Source: Caldithrix sp. (GTDB lineage Bacteria > KSB1 > UBA2214 > DYKH01). Taken from it: a DNA stretch of 6,550 nt. The position numbers and the translations under genes were made by a program. Numbering within the stretch: position 1 is the stretch's first letter; each line of letters starts with the position of its first letter. The stretch spans positions 1 through 6,550 of the forward strand of contig DYKH01000093.1 in assembly GCA_020722685.1 (NCBI GenBank). Reading direction: 5' to 3'. Under the pieces are notes generated by a model. The model was not told the DNA's origin and searched no databases. It saw only the letters and a list, made by a program, of their open reading frames with translations. This document shows positions 1 to 5,599 of the stretch, one piece after another.

Positions 1-1547
1 CCTTTTGGCGGTATCCCCACAAACTGACTCACTCCCCAGGGATTCTTACCCAACAGCCAATCACGATTTGCCAACGCCAAAGAATGATAGCGACTGTCGC
101 CGGTCATCTTTTCATACAACAGGCATTGCATCACCAAGGCGGCCACCAAGTTGTTGGAACACCAAATGAACGGCACGCCAATATGGTAGGGATTCTTCTC
201 TGCCCGCTGCCAGACAGCCTCAATACCGGCCCGGTAGTAACCGGCCAAGGTGTCCTGAAAGGCCTTGTCGACCACTGGAAACAAGGCATAGTGGCCGAGG
301 TTCATGAACGGGTACTGCTCATAGTGACGTGCGGTATCGGCTCCCATCCACGAGGTCGCGCCGATCTGCCGGGCGAATCCTTTGGCGTCCTCCAAGTATC
401 GGCCCTCTTGCGTGATTTTGAACAATTCCGCTGCGCCCCATTCCATATCATCCGCCCAGGTGATTTCGTGATAGCGATACGACGCCAGGCACGGGGTACC
501 CTCCTGACAGCCCGGCTGCTTCAATCCCATCTCATAAACCTCTTTTCCCGCTTGCAGGCAGATGGAGGCAAAGCCGGGATTGCGCAAGTCATCCTGCCAA
601 ATCTGCGCGGCCATGCCCATAGCCGCCGCATATCGCCCCGCCAAATTTGCGATGCCGGTGGAGGTGTTTTGATATGGGCCCAGTCCCTGCGGCTTGCCCG
701 TGGCGTAATAGACCGGGCGATAGCTTCCTGGTCCCCAGCCGTAATCGGAGCTGTCGGCAAAAGGCAAGTCCCACACCGTATGGTCGCGGTCGTCCGCCAC
801 CTGATGGAAAAGCTGGTCCGGCGCCGGATGCATCTTGAGCATCCAATCCAGTCCCCACTTGGCCTCGTCCAGTACATCCGGAATCCCATTGGCAGCGGGA
901 TGCCCCAGGGCGTCGTATCGATCTTGAAACTTGCCCTTGTTCTCGCGATAAGAAAACAGCAATCGGCAAACGGTATTACCGGAAGTCATCAGGTAGCGCA
1001 GGTAATCCCCGGCATCGTGCCAACCGCCGCTAGCGTCGATGTAAGTGCTGTCCGGCATGGGGCCGTACATGGTGCGCCCGTCCTTTTGGTGGCAGACTTG
1101 ATCGAGAAAAGGATTATAGCCGCAACGCTGTTGGCGGAGGTAGGCCAAGACCAGCTCGTGGGCTTCATTGTAAACATCCGGGCCGACATTGAAAGGAAGC
1201 GAACGGTAATCGGTGTTCACGACTCGAAGGACGAAGCGTCCGGTTTTGCTTAGCTTGGTGAAATCGATGAGATAGTGATAAGTAAACTCTCCCCAAGTTC
1301 CGATGTTCTTCCCCATGGGTGCAGATCCCCAAACCTTCTTTCCTGACTTTGCGTCGACGATTTCTACCTTCAGCTTGTCAAGTGGCTGGCGGGAGAAGAC
1401 GATGGCCGTCTTTGCTTCCTGTGGCAAGTAGCCAAGCTGGTTGGCGCGCAGATAAATCGCCATGGGTGCATCTTTGGCAAGAGCGCTCAGCCAAATCGAA
1501 AGAACGGCAGTGGCGGGCAAACATCGGTTCCAGTGCGAACATCTCAT
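1..1547 (-). CDS. Secreted glycoside hydrolase family 9 (endoglucanase-like), 3' end outside window
   Basis: Predicted exported enzyme cleaving beta-1,4-glucans (cellulose or related polymers). The frame is open for 515 codons from ATG 1547 to the window edge, without a stop. Residues 1-8 are a polar start, 9-24 a hydrophobic stretch ending in ALA, then KDAP: a signal peptide with likely cleavage near residue 24. Residues about 30-121 (YLRANQLGY to LPFNVGPD) match the Ig-like N-terminal domain that precedes many GH9 catalytic domains. The catalytic domain follows, with GGWHDAGDY around D178 and D181 (the family's nucleophile/base aspartate pair), NGIPDVLDEAKWGLDWML, then WADDMEWGAAEL. The last visible stretch, DWLLGKNPWGVSQFVG, is where the family's conserved histidine block is about to begin. 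That block and the catalytic acid glutamate lie beyond the window. The start is supported by GGAG six nt upstream and by the signal peptide beginning there. GH9 membership is firm; the exact substrate (cellulose, xyloglucan, mixed glucan, oligosaccharide) is not determined. Confidence 0.9.
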   Translation of the reverse strand, partial: MRCSHWNRCLPATAVLSIWLSALAKDAPMAIYLRANQLGYLPQEAKTAIVFSRQPLDKLKVEIVDAKSGKKVWGSAPMGKNIGTWGEFTYHYLIDFTKLSKTGRFVLRVVNTDYRSLPFNVGPDVYNEAHELVLAYLRQQRCGYNPFLDQVCHQKDGRTMYGPMPDSTYIDASGGWHDAGDYLRYLMTSGNTVCRLLFSYRENKGKFQDRYDALGHPAANGIPDVLDEAKWGLDWMLKMHPAPDQLFHQVADDRDHTVWDLPFADSSDYGWGPGSYRPVYYATGKPQGLGPYQNTSTGIANLAGRYAAAMGMAAQIWQDDLRNPGFASICLQAGKEVYEMGLKQPGCQEGTPCLASYRYHEITWADDMEWGAAELFKITQEGRYLEDAKGFARQIGATSWMGADTARHYEQYPFMNLGHYALFPVVDKAFQDTLAGYYRAGIEAVWQRAEKNPYHIGVPFIWCSNNLVAALVMQCLLYEKMTGDSRYHSLALANRDWLLGKNPWGVSQFVGIPPK

Positions 1548-1553
1548 AAGGCG

Positions 1554-1557
1554 CTCC
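1554..1557 (-). promoter_or_regulatory. Ribosome binding site of the GH9 gene
   Basis: GGAG on the minus strand, six nt before ATG 1547. It selects this ATG, which gives a complete signal peptide, over the later in-frame ATG just after DAP (residue 29), which would remove the export signal. Confidence 0.7.
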
Positions 1558-1679
1558 GCGAAACAATTCGTAATGTGCTGATAGGAAGGATGCCGATCAA
1601 TTTCCGTCCGTTAGGAACGCCCCCTGTCTGTCACCCCAGCAGGGCAATATTGCGAGTCGAGCGAGTAGGTCTATTGTAG

Positions 1680-1693
1680 GCCGAAGAATCGGC
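1680..1693 (-). terminator. Small hairpin just after ndk, possible weak terminator
   Basis: GCCGA and TCGGC form a perfect 5-bp stem around a 4-nt loop, two nt beyond the ndk stop codon. No run of T follows on the minus strand, so it is not a classical intrinsic terminator; it could be a processing or stability hairpin. The rest of the 147-nt gap to the GH9 gene shows no convincing promoter by eye. Confidence 0.3.
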
Positions 1694-1695
1694 GT

Positions 1696-2130
1696 TCAAT
1701 CCGGCTTGGATGTCGTCCCAACCAGCTCCCATTCACTAAAAAAGAATGCGACCTCTCGTTTGGCATTCTCCAGGGAGTCAGAGCCATGGACGACGTTGCG
1801 GGAGATGTTTTCGGCAAACTCTTTACGGATGGTGCCGGCAGCGGCTTTTTGCGGATCGGTCGCCCCCATCAAGGTGCGATAGTCTTGGACTGCGTTTTCT
1901 TTCTCCAGCACCGCCACGATGCAGGGGGCTTCCGTCATGAATTCGATCAGCTCGGAAAAGAAGCTTTTGCCCTCATGCACCGCGTAAAATGCCCGCGCCG
2001 CCGGACGAGTCATTTGAATCATCTTTAGTCCGATGACGGAAAAGCCGGCCTGAATGATCTTGTCCAGCACTTTTCCGGTCAGTTTATTCTTCACACCATC
2101 CGGCTTGAGGATGGCCAAGGTTCGTTCCAT
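1696..2130 (-). CDS. ndk: Nucleoside-diphosphate kinase
   Basis: Cytosolic enzyme moving the gamma-phosphate from one NTP (usually ATP or GTP) to another NDP through a phosphohistidine. The protein is 144 residues, the usual size for bacterial Ndk. It begins MERTLAILKPDGV, with the conserved lysine K9, and contains the active-site motif NVVHGSDS with the catalytic histidine at H115. GATDPQKAAAGTIR (residues 89-102) is the usual nucleotide-binding loop region, and the protein ends with the family's SEWEL segment (132-136). The frame is open 43 codons further upstream, but that stretch has no family similarity and overlaps a degenerate repeat, so the start is placed at ATG 2130, where family similarity begins. 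GGAAGG lies only two nt before it, unusually close. The gene follows korC after 233 nt on the same strand. Ndk next to a 2-oxoacid oxidoreductase fits regeneration of ATP from GTP made from succinyl-CoA, but that is inference; no succinyl-CoA synthetase gene is visible here. Confidence 0.97.
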   Translation of the reverse strand: MERTLAILKPDGVKNKLTGKVLDKIIQAGFSVIGLKMIQMTRPAARAFYAVHEGKSFFSELIEFMTEAPCIVAVLEKENAVQDYRTLMGATDPQKAAAGTIRKEFAENISRNVVHGSDSLENAKREVAFFFSEWELVGTTSKPD

Positions 2131-2132
2131 TT

Positions 2133-2138
2133 CCTTCC
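2133..2138 (-). promoter_or_regulatory. Closely spaced ribosome binding site of ndk
   Basis: GGAAGG on the minus strand ends only two nt before the ndk ATG, shorter than the usual 5-9 nt. A stronger purine-rich GGGGGAGG at 2154-2161 lies too far upstream (23 nt from the ATG) for ordinary use and is better placed for an out-of-frame ATG at 2144. Confidence 0.45.
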
Positions 2139-2171
2139 ACGCATGTCTTACTACCTCCCCCGCATTGTGCA

Positions 2172-2308
2172 TTTGCCACTGAGACACAAAGTACCAAGCT
2201 AAGACAAACTGAAACAAATTGACAGAGATTGTTCCAGAACAGCCAAGCTTACAAAGCAAAGCCCTCTGATGTTCTACGCTCTTTGTGACTTGGAGCCTTT
2301 GTGGCCAA
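2172..2308. repeat. Degenerate CACAAAG-type inverted repeat upstream of ndk
   Basis: One arm (2172-2191) reads TTTGCCACTGAGACACAAAG. The other arm (2281-2308), read on the minus strand, contains TTGGCCACAAAGGCTCCAAG followed by TCACAAAG. About 14 of 20 positions agree between the arms, and the second arm repeats CACAAAG internally. The roughly 89-nt centre is AT-rich and has no recognisable gene. The layout resembles short palindromic intergenic repeats with CACAAAG units that I recall from many environmental bacterial genomes; here it is degraded. It fills most of the korC-ndk gap and supplies the apparent N-terminal extension of ndk. Confidence 0.5.
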
Positions 2309-2363
2309 CATTTATGAATAGTCCAGATTGTTTTCGCTGTTCAATGTCGCCGCTTTACACAAA

Positions 2364-2909
2364 TTACTTCAAAGCTTTTGCTTCCTCAAGGCCGACTTGA
2401 AAGGCATTAAGATTCAACTGCTCAGTGCCCTTGGGCACCCGCGCCTCGATGGCCGACTTGAGGGCGTCTTCAGTAACAATTTTAGAAATGCCGGCAATGA
2501 TGCCGAGGGCGACAATATTCGCCACCAAAGCCCGTCCCACCTTCTCTCGCGCCAGGCGGATGATGGGGATGGGATAAACATTAAAGTCGCCCTGCGGAAA
2601 ACGAGTGACAGCCTCCGCATCGACGATAATGATTCCGCCTTTCTTCATGTCACGGGAATACCGGTCGCAAGATTCTTGGGTGAGCGCCAGCAACAAATCG
2701 ATATTCACTGCCTTTGGATAATCAATGTCCTCATCCGAGATGATCACCTCGGAACGGCTGGCGCCGCCGCGCGCCTCCGGGCCATAGGACTGGCTTTGGG
2801 TCGCGTTCAGATTGTCATAAACGGCTGCGGCCTCCGCCAAGATTTTTCCCGCCAAGACCAAGCCCTGACCACCTTCACCACTCAAACGAACTTCATAACG
2901 AAAACTCAT
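2364..2909 (-). CDS. korC: 2-oxoacid:ferredoxin oxidoreductase, gamma subunit
   Basis: Gamma subunit of the CoA-dependent 2-oxoacid oxidoreductase complex, which converts a 2-oxoacid, CoA and oxidised ferredoxin to acyl-CoA, CO2 and reduced ferredoxin in the cytosol. The 181-residue length is normal for a stand-alone gamma chain. Residues 11-16 carry the conserved glycine loop GEGGQG. SYGPEARGGASRSEVIIS (41-58) is the second family signature, and the rest is a Rossmann-like alternation ending in short helices. ATG 2909 gives the standard MSFRYEVRLSGEGGQG start, with GGGAGAG about 10 nt upstream, a slightly long spacing. It completes the D-A-B-C set but is separated from korB by 265 nt of repeat-containing DNA, unlike the abutting korA-korB pair, so it may be partly uncoupled in expression. 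Substrate cannot be read from this subunit. Confidence 0.93.
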   Translation of the reverse strand: MSFRYEVRLSGEGGQGLVLAGKILAEAAAVYDNLNATQSQSYGPEARGGASRSEVIISDEDIDYPKAVNIDLLLALTQESCDRYSRDMKKGGIIIVDAEAVTRFPQGDFNVYPIPIIRLAREKVGRALVANIVALGIIAGISKIVTEDALKSAIEARVPKGTEQLNLNAFQVGLEEAKALK

Positions 2910-2969
2910 AGCTGCAAAACTCTCCCAACTTGTTAACGGGGCTAATCAGACACAGCAGTGTAACATTTT

Positions 2970-3000
2970 CCAATTTCGATTGGATAGAACCCTTCTATCC
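2970..3000. other. Two overlapping, mutually exclusive hairpins upstream of korC
   Basis: CCAAT-TTCG-ATTGG (2970-2983) is a perfect 5-bp stem with a 4-nt loop. GGATAGAA-CCC-TTCTATCC (2982-3000) is a perfect 8-bp stem with a 3-nt loop. They share bases 2982-2983, so full versions of both cannot form together. They lie about 60-90 nt before the korC ATG in the korB-korC gap. Neither has a T tract on the minus strand, so intrinsic termination is not indicated; RNA processing, stability or a regulatory switch are possible. Confidence 0.4.
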
Positions 3001-3034
3001 CAACGCGAGCAAGCCGCGACCAAAATGGCTTTCA

Positions 3035-3100
3035 AACCGCGAATGGACGCCAATAAGCGCCAATAACTAAATTCGCGTCTATTCGCGCTCATTAGCGGTT
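3035..3100. repeat. 66-nt palindromic repeat of 10-nt units (GCGAATGGACGC type)
   Basis: The two 33-nt halves are imperfect reverse complements: 23 of the outer 30 positions match. Each half is three 10-nt units of the form CGCSAATRRN, for example CGCGAATGGA, CGCCAATAAG, CGCCAATAAC in the left arm and their reverse-complement equivalents in the right. The ends are AACCGC and GCGGTT. It sits between korB and korC and would form a long imperfect stem in the operon transcript. Closely similar AACCGCGAATGGACGC-type elements are, from memory, frequent intergenic repeats in several environmental phyla. No transposase or target-site duplication is visible. Confidence 0.8.
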
Positions 3101-3174
3101 GGGATCTTTTAACCGAAAAGACAACAATTGGCCTCGGCTGAGCCCAAATTCTTCCAAGGTCGCATCAATTTCGT

Positions 3175-3987
3175 CTATTTGGCTTGAAAATGATCGATCA
3201 GTTTTTGGTACTCTTCCCGGCATTCCGGGCGTTCGATGTCCACCAGCACGCCCGTGACAATCTTGCCTTCCAACTCCTCCGGCGACATCTTTTCTGCTTT
3301 CGCCACCGGAATCGAATCCTCTTTCTGCGCCTTGATCATGTCAACGCCGGCACCCAAGCGGTTTCGCCGCCCGTAAGCGGTCGGACAGGGGGACATGACC
3401 TCCACCACGGAAAAACCCTTCTTGAGAATGGCTCTTTCAATCAGCTTTTCCAGTTGCACGGCGTTGTACACCGTGGCCCGGGCCACGAACGTTGCCCCGG
3501 CTGCTTGCGCCAAGCCGCTGATGTTGAAGGTGTTTTCAAAGCTGCCAAAAGGTGCGGTGCTGGCCTTTTTGCCCATCGGGGTCGTCGGCGAGACTTGACC
3601 GCCGGTCATGCCATAGATGTGATTGTTAAACAAGATCACCGTAATATCAATGTTGCGCCGGGCGGCATGAATATAGTGGTTTCCGCCGATAGCAGTGGCA
3701 TCGCCATCGCCGGTAATGACGATGACGTGCAGCTTGGGATTGGCCATCTTGACGCCGGTGGCAAAGGTGAGCGCCCGACCGTGTAAAGTGTGCAAGGTGT
3801 TGAAATCCACATAGCCAGGCAGCCTGCTGGAACAACCGATGCCGGAGACCATGCAGACCTCATCCTTGCTGAGGCCGATCTTATGAATGGCGCGGATCAG
3901 CGACTTGAGCACAATTCCATCCCCGCAGCCGGCGCACCAGATGAGCGGGAACTTGCTCAGGCGCAGATAATAATCATAATTGAACAT
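3175..3987 (-). CDS. korB: 2-oxoacid:ferredoxin oxidoreductase, beta subunit (TPP-binding)
   Basis: Catalytic beta subunit holding thiamine pyrophosphate and, in this family, a [4Fe-4S] cluster. The 270-residue protein has WCAGCGDG (C18, C21), GIGCSS (C52) and MSPCPTAYG (C201): four cysteines in the spacing expected for the cluster ligands of KorB-type enzymes. GDGDATAIGGNHYIHAARRN (93-112) is the Mg-TPP diphosphate-binding motif, followed by NNHIYGMTGGQVSPTT (121-136), the conserved loop completing the cofactor site. There is no frame break, and the length is normal for a stand-alone beta chain. Its ATG directly follows the korA TAG with no intervening base. Its likely ribosome binding site AAGGAA lies inside the end of korA, so translational coupling is expected. 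After the TAG stop comes a 265-nt gap with a palindromic repeat before korC. 2-oxoglutarate is the favoured substrate from the complex type; branched-chain 2-oxoacids or pyruvate are alternatives. Confidence 0.95.
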   Translation of the reverse strand: MFNYDYYLRLSKFPLIWCAGCGDGIVLKSLIRAIHKIGLSKDEVCMVSGIGCSSRLPGYVDFNTLHTLHGRALTFATGVKMANPKLHVIVITGDGDATAIGGNHYIHAARRNIDITVILFNNHIYGMTGGQVSPTTPMGKKASTAPFGSFENTFNISGLAQAAGATFVARATVYNAVQLEKLIERAILKKGFSVVEVMSPCPTAYGRRNRLGAGVDMIKAQKEDSIPVAKAEKMSPEELEGKIVTGVLVDIERPECREEYQKLIDHFQAK

Positions 3988-5133
3988 CTATACAAATTCC
4001 TTAATTTTGGCCAGAATGTCGAGAGGGCTGATGGGATCTCCATCCACACGATTAATCCTGCTGACCGGTACCCGACCGCGCACTGCCCACTCTACCTCGT
4101 GAGCGATTTGGCCGAGATTCATTTCCGGGACAATCCAGGTCTTGACTTGAGCGGTGTGCTTGACGATTTCCCGTTCCGGGAAGGGCCACAGGGTCATTGG
4201 CCGCAGCAATCCGGCTTTGATACCGGCTTCTCTGGCCATGCGCACGGCATGCCGACTGGATCGCGCCGAGGAGCCATAGGAAAACAGTCCGATCTCGGCG
4301 TCTTCCAAAAGATACTCTTCGACCTCGATGATCTCATCCAAGTGATCGTCGATCTTGCGATGCAACCGCTGCATCAGTTTGCCGATTTCCTCAGAATTGT
4401 TGGTCGGAAACCCCGTCTGGTCGTGCGCCAAGCCGGTGACGTGGTAGCGATAACCCTCGCCAAAATTGGCCATCGGCGACACACCCGAAGCAGTGTGTTC
4501 GTAGGGCAAATACTCTTCCGGTCTCACAGTAGGTTTTTGCCGATTGACAATTTTTAGCTCATGCGCTTCGGGTAAGACCACCTTTTCGTTGACGTGGCCC
4601 AGAATTTCATCTAACAGCAAAATGACCGGGGTGCGGAACTGCTCTGAGAGATTGAAGGCGCGAACGGTCAAGTCGAAAATCTCCCTGACCGTGTAAGGCG
4701 TCAAAGCAATGATCGGATGGTCACCGTGCGTGCCCCAGCGCGCTTGCATAACGTCGCCCTGGGAAGGTAAGGTGGGCAACCCGGTGCTGGGGCCGCCGCG
4801 CATGACGTTGACCACCACGCACGGAACCTCGGCCATGGCCGCATAGCCGATGGCCTCCTGCATCAGCGAGAATCCCGGTCCGCTGGTGGCAGTCATGGAT
4901 TTGGCGCCGGCCAAAGAGGCACCGACGATGGCGCCCATGGAGGCGATCTCATCTTCCATTTGAATAAAGACGCCGCCGATCTTGGGCAATTCCTCGGAGA
5001 GGACTTCGGCCACCTCGGAAGATGGGGTAATGGGATACCCGGCGTAAAACTTTAATCCGGCCGCCAACGCTCCTTCGGCACAGGCTTCGTTGCCGGTTAT
5101 GACTTTGACTTTACGATCGGAATGAGTGGACAT
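3988..5133 (-). CDS. korA: 2-oxoacid:ferredoxin oxidoreductase, alpha subunit
   Basis: Alpha subunit pairing with KorB to bind the 2-oxoacid and shape the TPP pocket. The 381-residue protein starts with a GNEACAEGAL segment (14-23), then has the family hallmark YPITPSSE (33-40), GPGFSLMQE (85-93) and RGGPSTGLPT (112-121). PSQGDVMQARWGTHGDH (123-139) is typical, as far as I recall, of subunits annotated as 2-oxoglutarate oxidoreductase alpha. The C-terminal part (about 280-375) reads like the transketolase C-terminal-like domain, with LRPMTLWPFPE. The gamma domain is absent, consistent with a separate korC. The start is ATG 5133: an in-frame TGA lies 27-30 nt upstream, so no much longer start is possible. 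No good Shine-Dalgarno sequence precedes it, which is odd beside the clear ones elsewhere in the window. Specificity for 2-oxoglutarate over branched-chain 2-oxoacids is inferred, not shown. Confidence 0.95.
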   Translation of the reverse strand: MSTHSDRKVKVITGNEACAEGALAAGLKFYAGYPITPSSEVAEVLSEELPKIGGVFIQMEDEIASMGAIVGASLAGAKSMTATSGPGFSLMQEAIGYAAMAEVPCVVVNVMRGGPSTGLPTLPSQGDVMQARWGTHGDHPIIALTPYTVREIFDLTVRAFNLSEQFRTPVILLLDEILGHVNEKVVLPEAHELKIVNRQKPTVRPEEYLPYEHTASGVSPMANFGEGYRYHVTGLAHDQTGFPTNNSEEIGKLMQRLHRKIDDHLDEIIEVEEYLLEDAEIGLFSYGSSARSSRHAVRMAREAGIKAGLLRPMTLWPFPEREIVKHTAQVKTWIVPEMNLGQIAHEVEWAVRGRVPVSRINRVDGDPISPLDILAKIKEFV

Positions 5134-5223
5134 ATTTAGCCGCTGTTTGAGAATATGAATTCACGATGCAGAATTGTTTTTGGGGAACGATTGATTCACG
5201 CTTAAGGGAGATTGGAAGCGACC

Positions 5224-5472
5224 TTATCCTGAAGCAGCGTCCGCGATTCCCTTTTTCGCGGCTCGATTATCGATGACGACAATGGCAAAATCGGGACAGC
5301 GCAGCTCACAAAGCCCGCAAGCATTGCAGGCCTCCAAGTCCTTAACTCTGGCCAAGCCGTTTTGCATCACCAGTACATCTTTAGGACAAAGCTCGACACA
5401 AATCGCACAGCCCTTGCACCATGCGTCGTTGATCTGTATGTCAATCGGTTTCTGGCTCACAACTTCACTCAT
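5224..5472 (-). CDS. korD: Ferredoxin-type delta subunit, two [4Fe-4S] clusters
   Basis: Small electron-transfer subunit (82 residues) passing electrons from the KorAB catalytic core to soluble ferredoxin. It has two full cluster motifs: C19, C22, C25, C29 (CKGCAICVELCP) and C49, C52, C55, C59 (CNACGLCELRCP), each CxxCxxCxxxCP. About 18 mainly polar residues precede the first motif. The reading frame opens further upstream, with ATGs at 5538 and 5487. The start at 5472 is chosen because GGAGAG sits seven nt before it, and the ATG at 5487 overlaps that ribosome binding site. It leads the korD-A-B-C order, an arrangement known for four-subunit 2-oxoacid oxidoreductases, with 90 nt to korA. A free-standing ferredoxin is possible from sequence alone, but the neighbourhood argues for a dedicated subunit. 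Confidence 0.93.
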   Translation of the reverse strand: MSEVVSQKPIDIQINDAWCKGCAICVELCPKDVLVMQNGLARVKDLEACNACGLCELRCPDFAIVVIDNRAAKKGIADAASG

Positions 5473-5479
5473 CGAAAAT

Positions 5480-5485
5480 CTCTCC
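5480..5485 (-). promoter_or_regulatory. Ribosome binding site of korD
   Basis: GGAGAG on the minus strand, seven nt before ATG 5472. It decides between three in-frame ATG codons (5538, 5487, 5472) in favour of the last. Confidence 0.75.
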
Positions 5486-5521
5486 ATGACAAAATTAAAC
5501 AATAGGGCAAAAAACTTGTGT

Positions 5522-5545
5522 GGTTTTGAAAACCTCACAGGTTTT
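5522..5545. other. Three-arm hairpin switch between arcC and korD
   Basis: On the minus strand the order is AAAACCT, GTG, AGGTTTT, C, AAAACC. The middle arm can pair with the upstream arm (7 bp, loop GTG) or, less plausibly because the loop is one nt, with the downstream arm as a 13-nt near-palindrome. The structure lies in the korD leader, about 50 nt before its ribosome binding site. Stems are AT-rich and weak, and there is no convincing intrinsic terminator. It could be a protein-binding palindrome, a weak arcC terminator or an attenuator-like element. I found no strong promoter in this 127-nt gap. Confidence 0.35.
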
Positions 5546-5599
5546 AGATTTTACTTACCTACAATCACACCCCTAACGAACATAACCGACGCATCCAAT

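Noticed and set aside
84..1253. Long plus-strand open frame of 389 codons
   Set aside because: It lies wholly antisense to the GH9 gene, whose motifs, signal peptide and ribosome binding site are clear; its translation shows no recognisable domain.
2219..2245. TTGACA on the plus strand as a -35 box
   Set aside because: No matching -10 hexamer at 16-18 nt and no plus-strand gene downstream.
2131..2259. 43-residue N-terminal extension of Ndk
   Set aside because: Family similarity begins exactly at ATG 2130, and the extension overlaps the degenerate CACAAAG inverted repeat.
3035..3100. CRISPR-like array from the repeated CGCSAATRRN units
   Set aside because: Units are 10 nt and contiguous, without spacers, and are arranged as a palindrome; no cas genes are present.
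3092..3223. 43-codon minus-strand frame starting inside the end of korB, with a plausible-looking acidic stretch (EIDATLEEFGLSRGQLL)
   Set aside because: It has no good ribosome binding site, ends inside the palindromic repeat, and korB already has a normal length and C terminus, so a frameshifted tail or separate small gene is not supported.
3790..4557. Plus-strand open frame of 255 codons, and a similar one at 3184-3786
   Set aside because: Both are antisense shadows of korA and korB, with low-complexity His/Gly/Arg-rich translations and no motif.
5473..5538. 22-residue N-terminal extension of KorD (starts at 5538 or 5487)
   Set aside because: The GGAGAG site lies seven nt before 5472, and the alternative ATG 5487 overlaps that site; the extra residues run into the hairpin region.
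5546..5599. TAAAAT on the minus strand as a korD -10 box
   Set aside because: The hexamer 17 nt upstream (TTAGGG) is a poor -35, so the promoter is not supported by eye.
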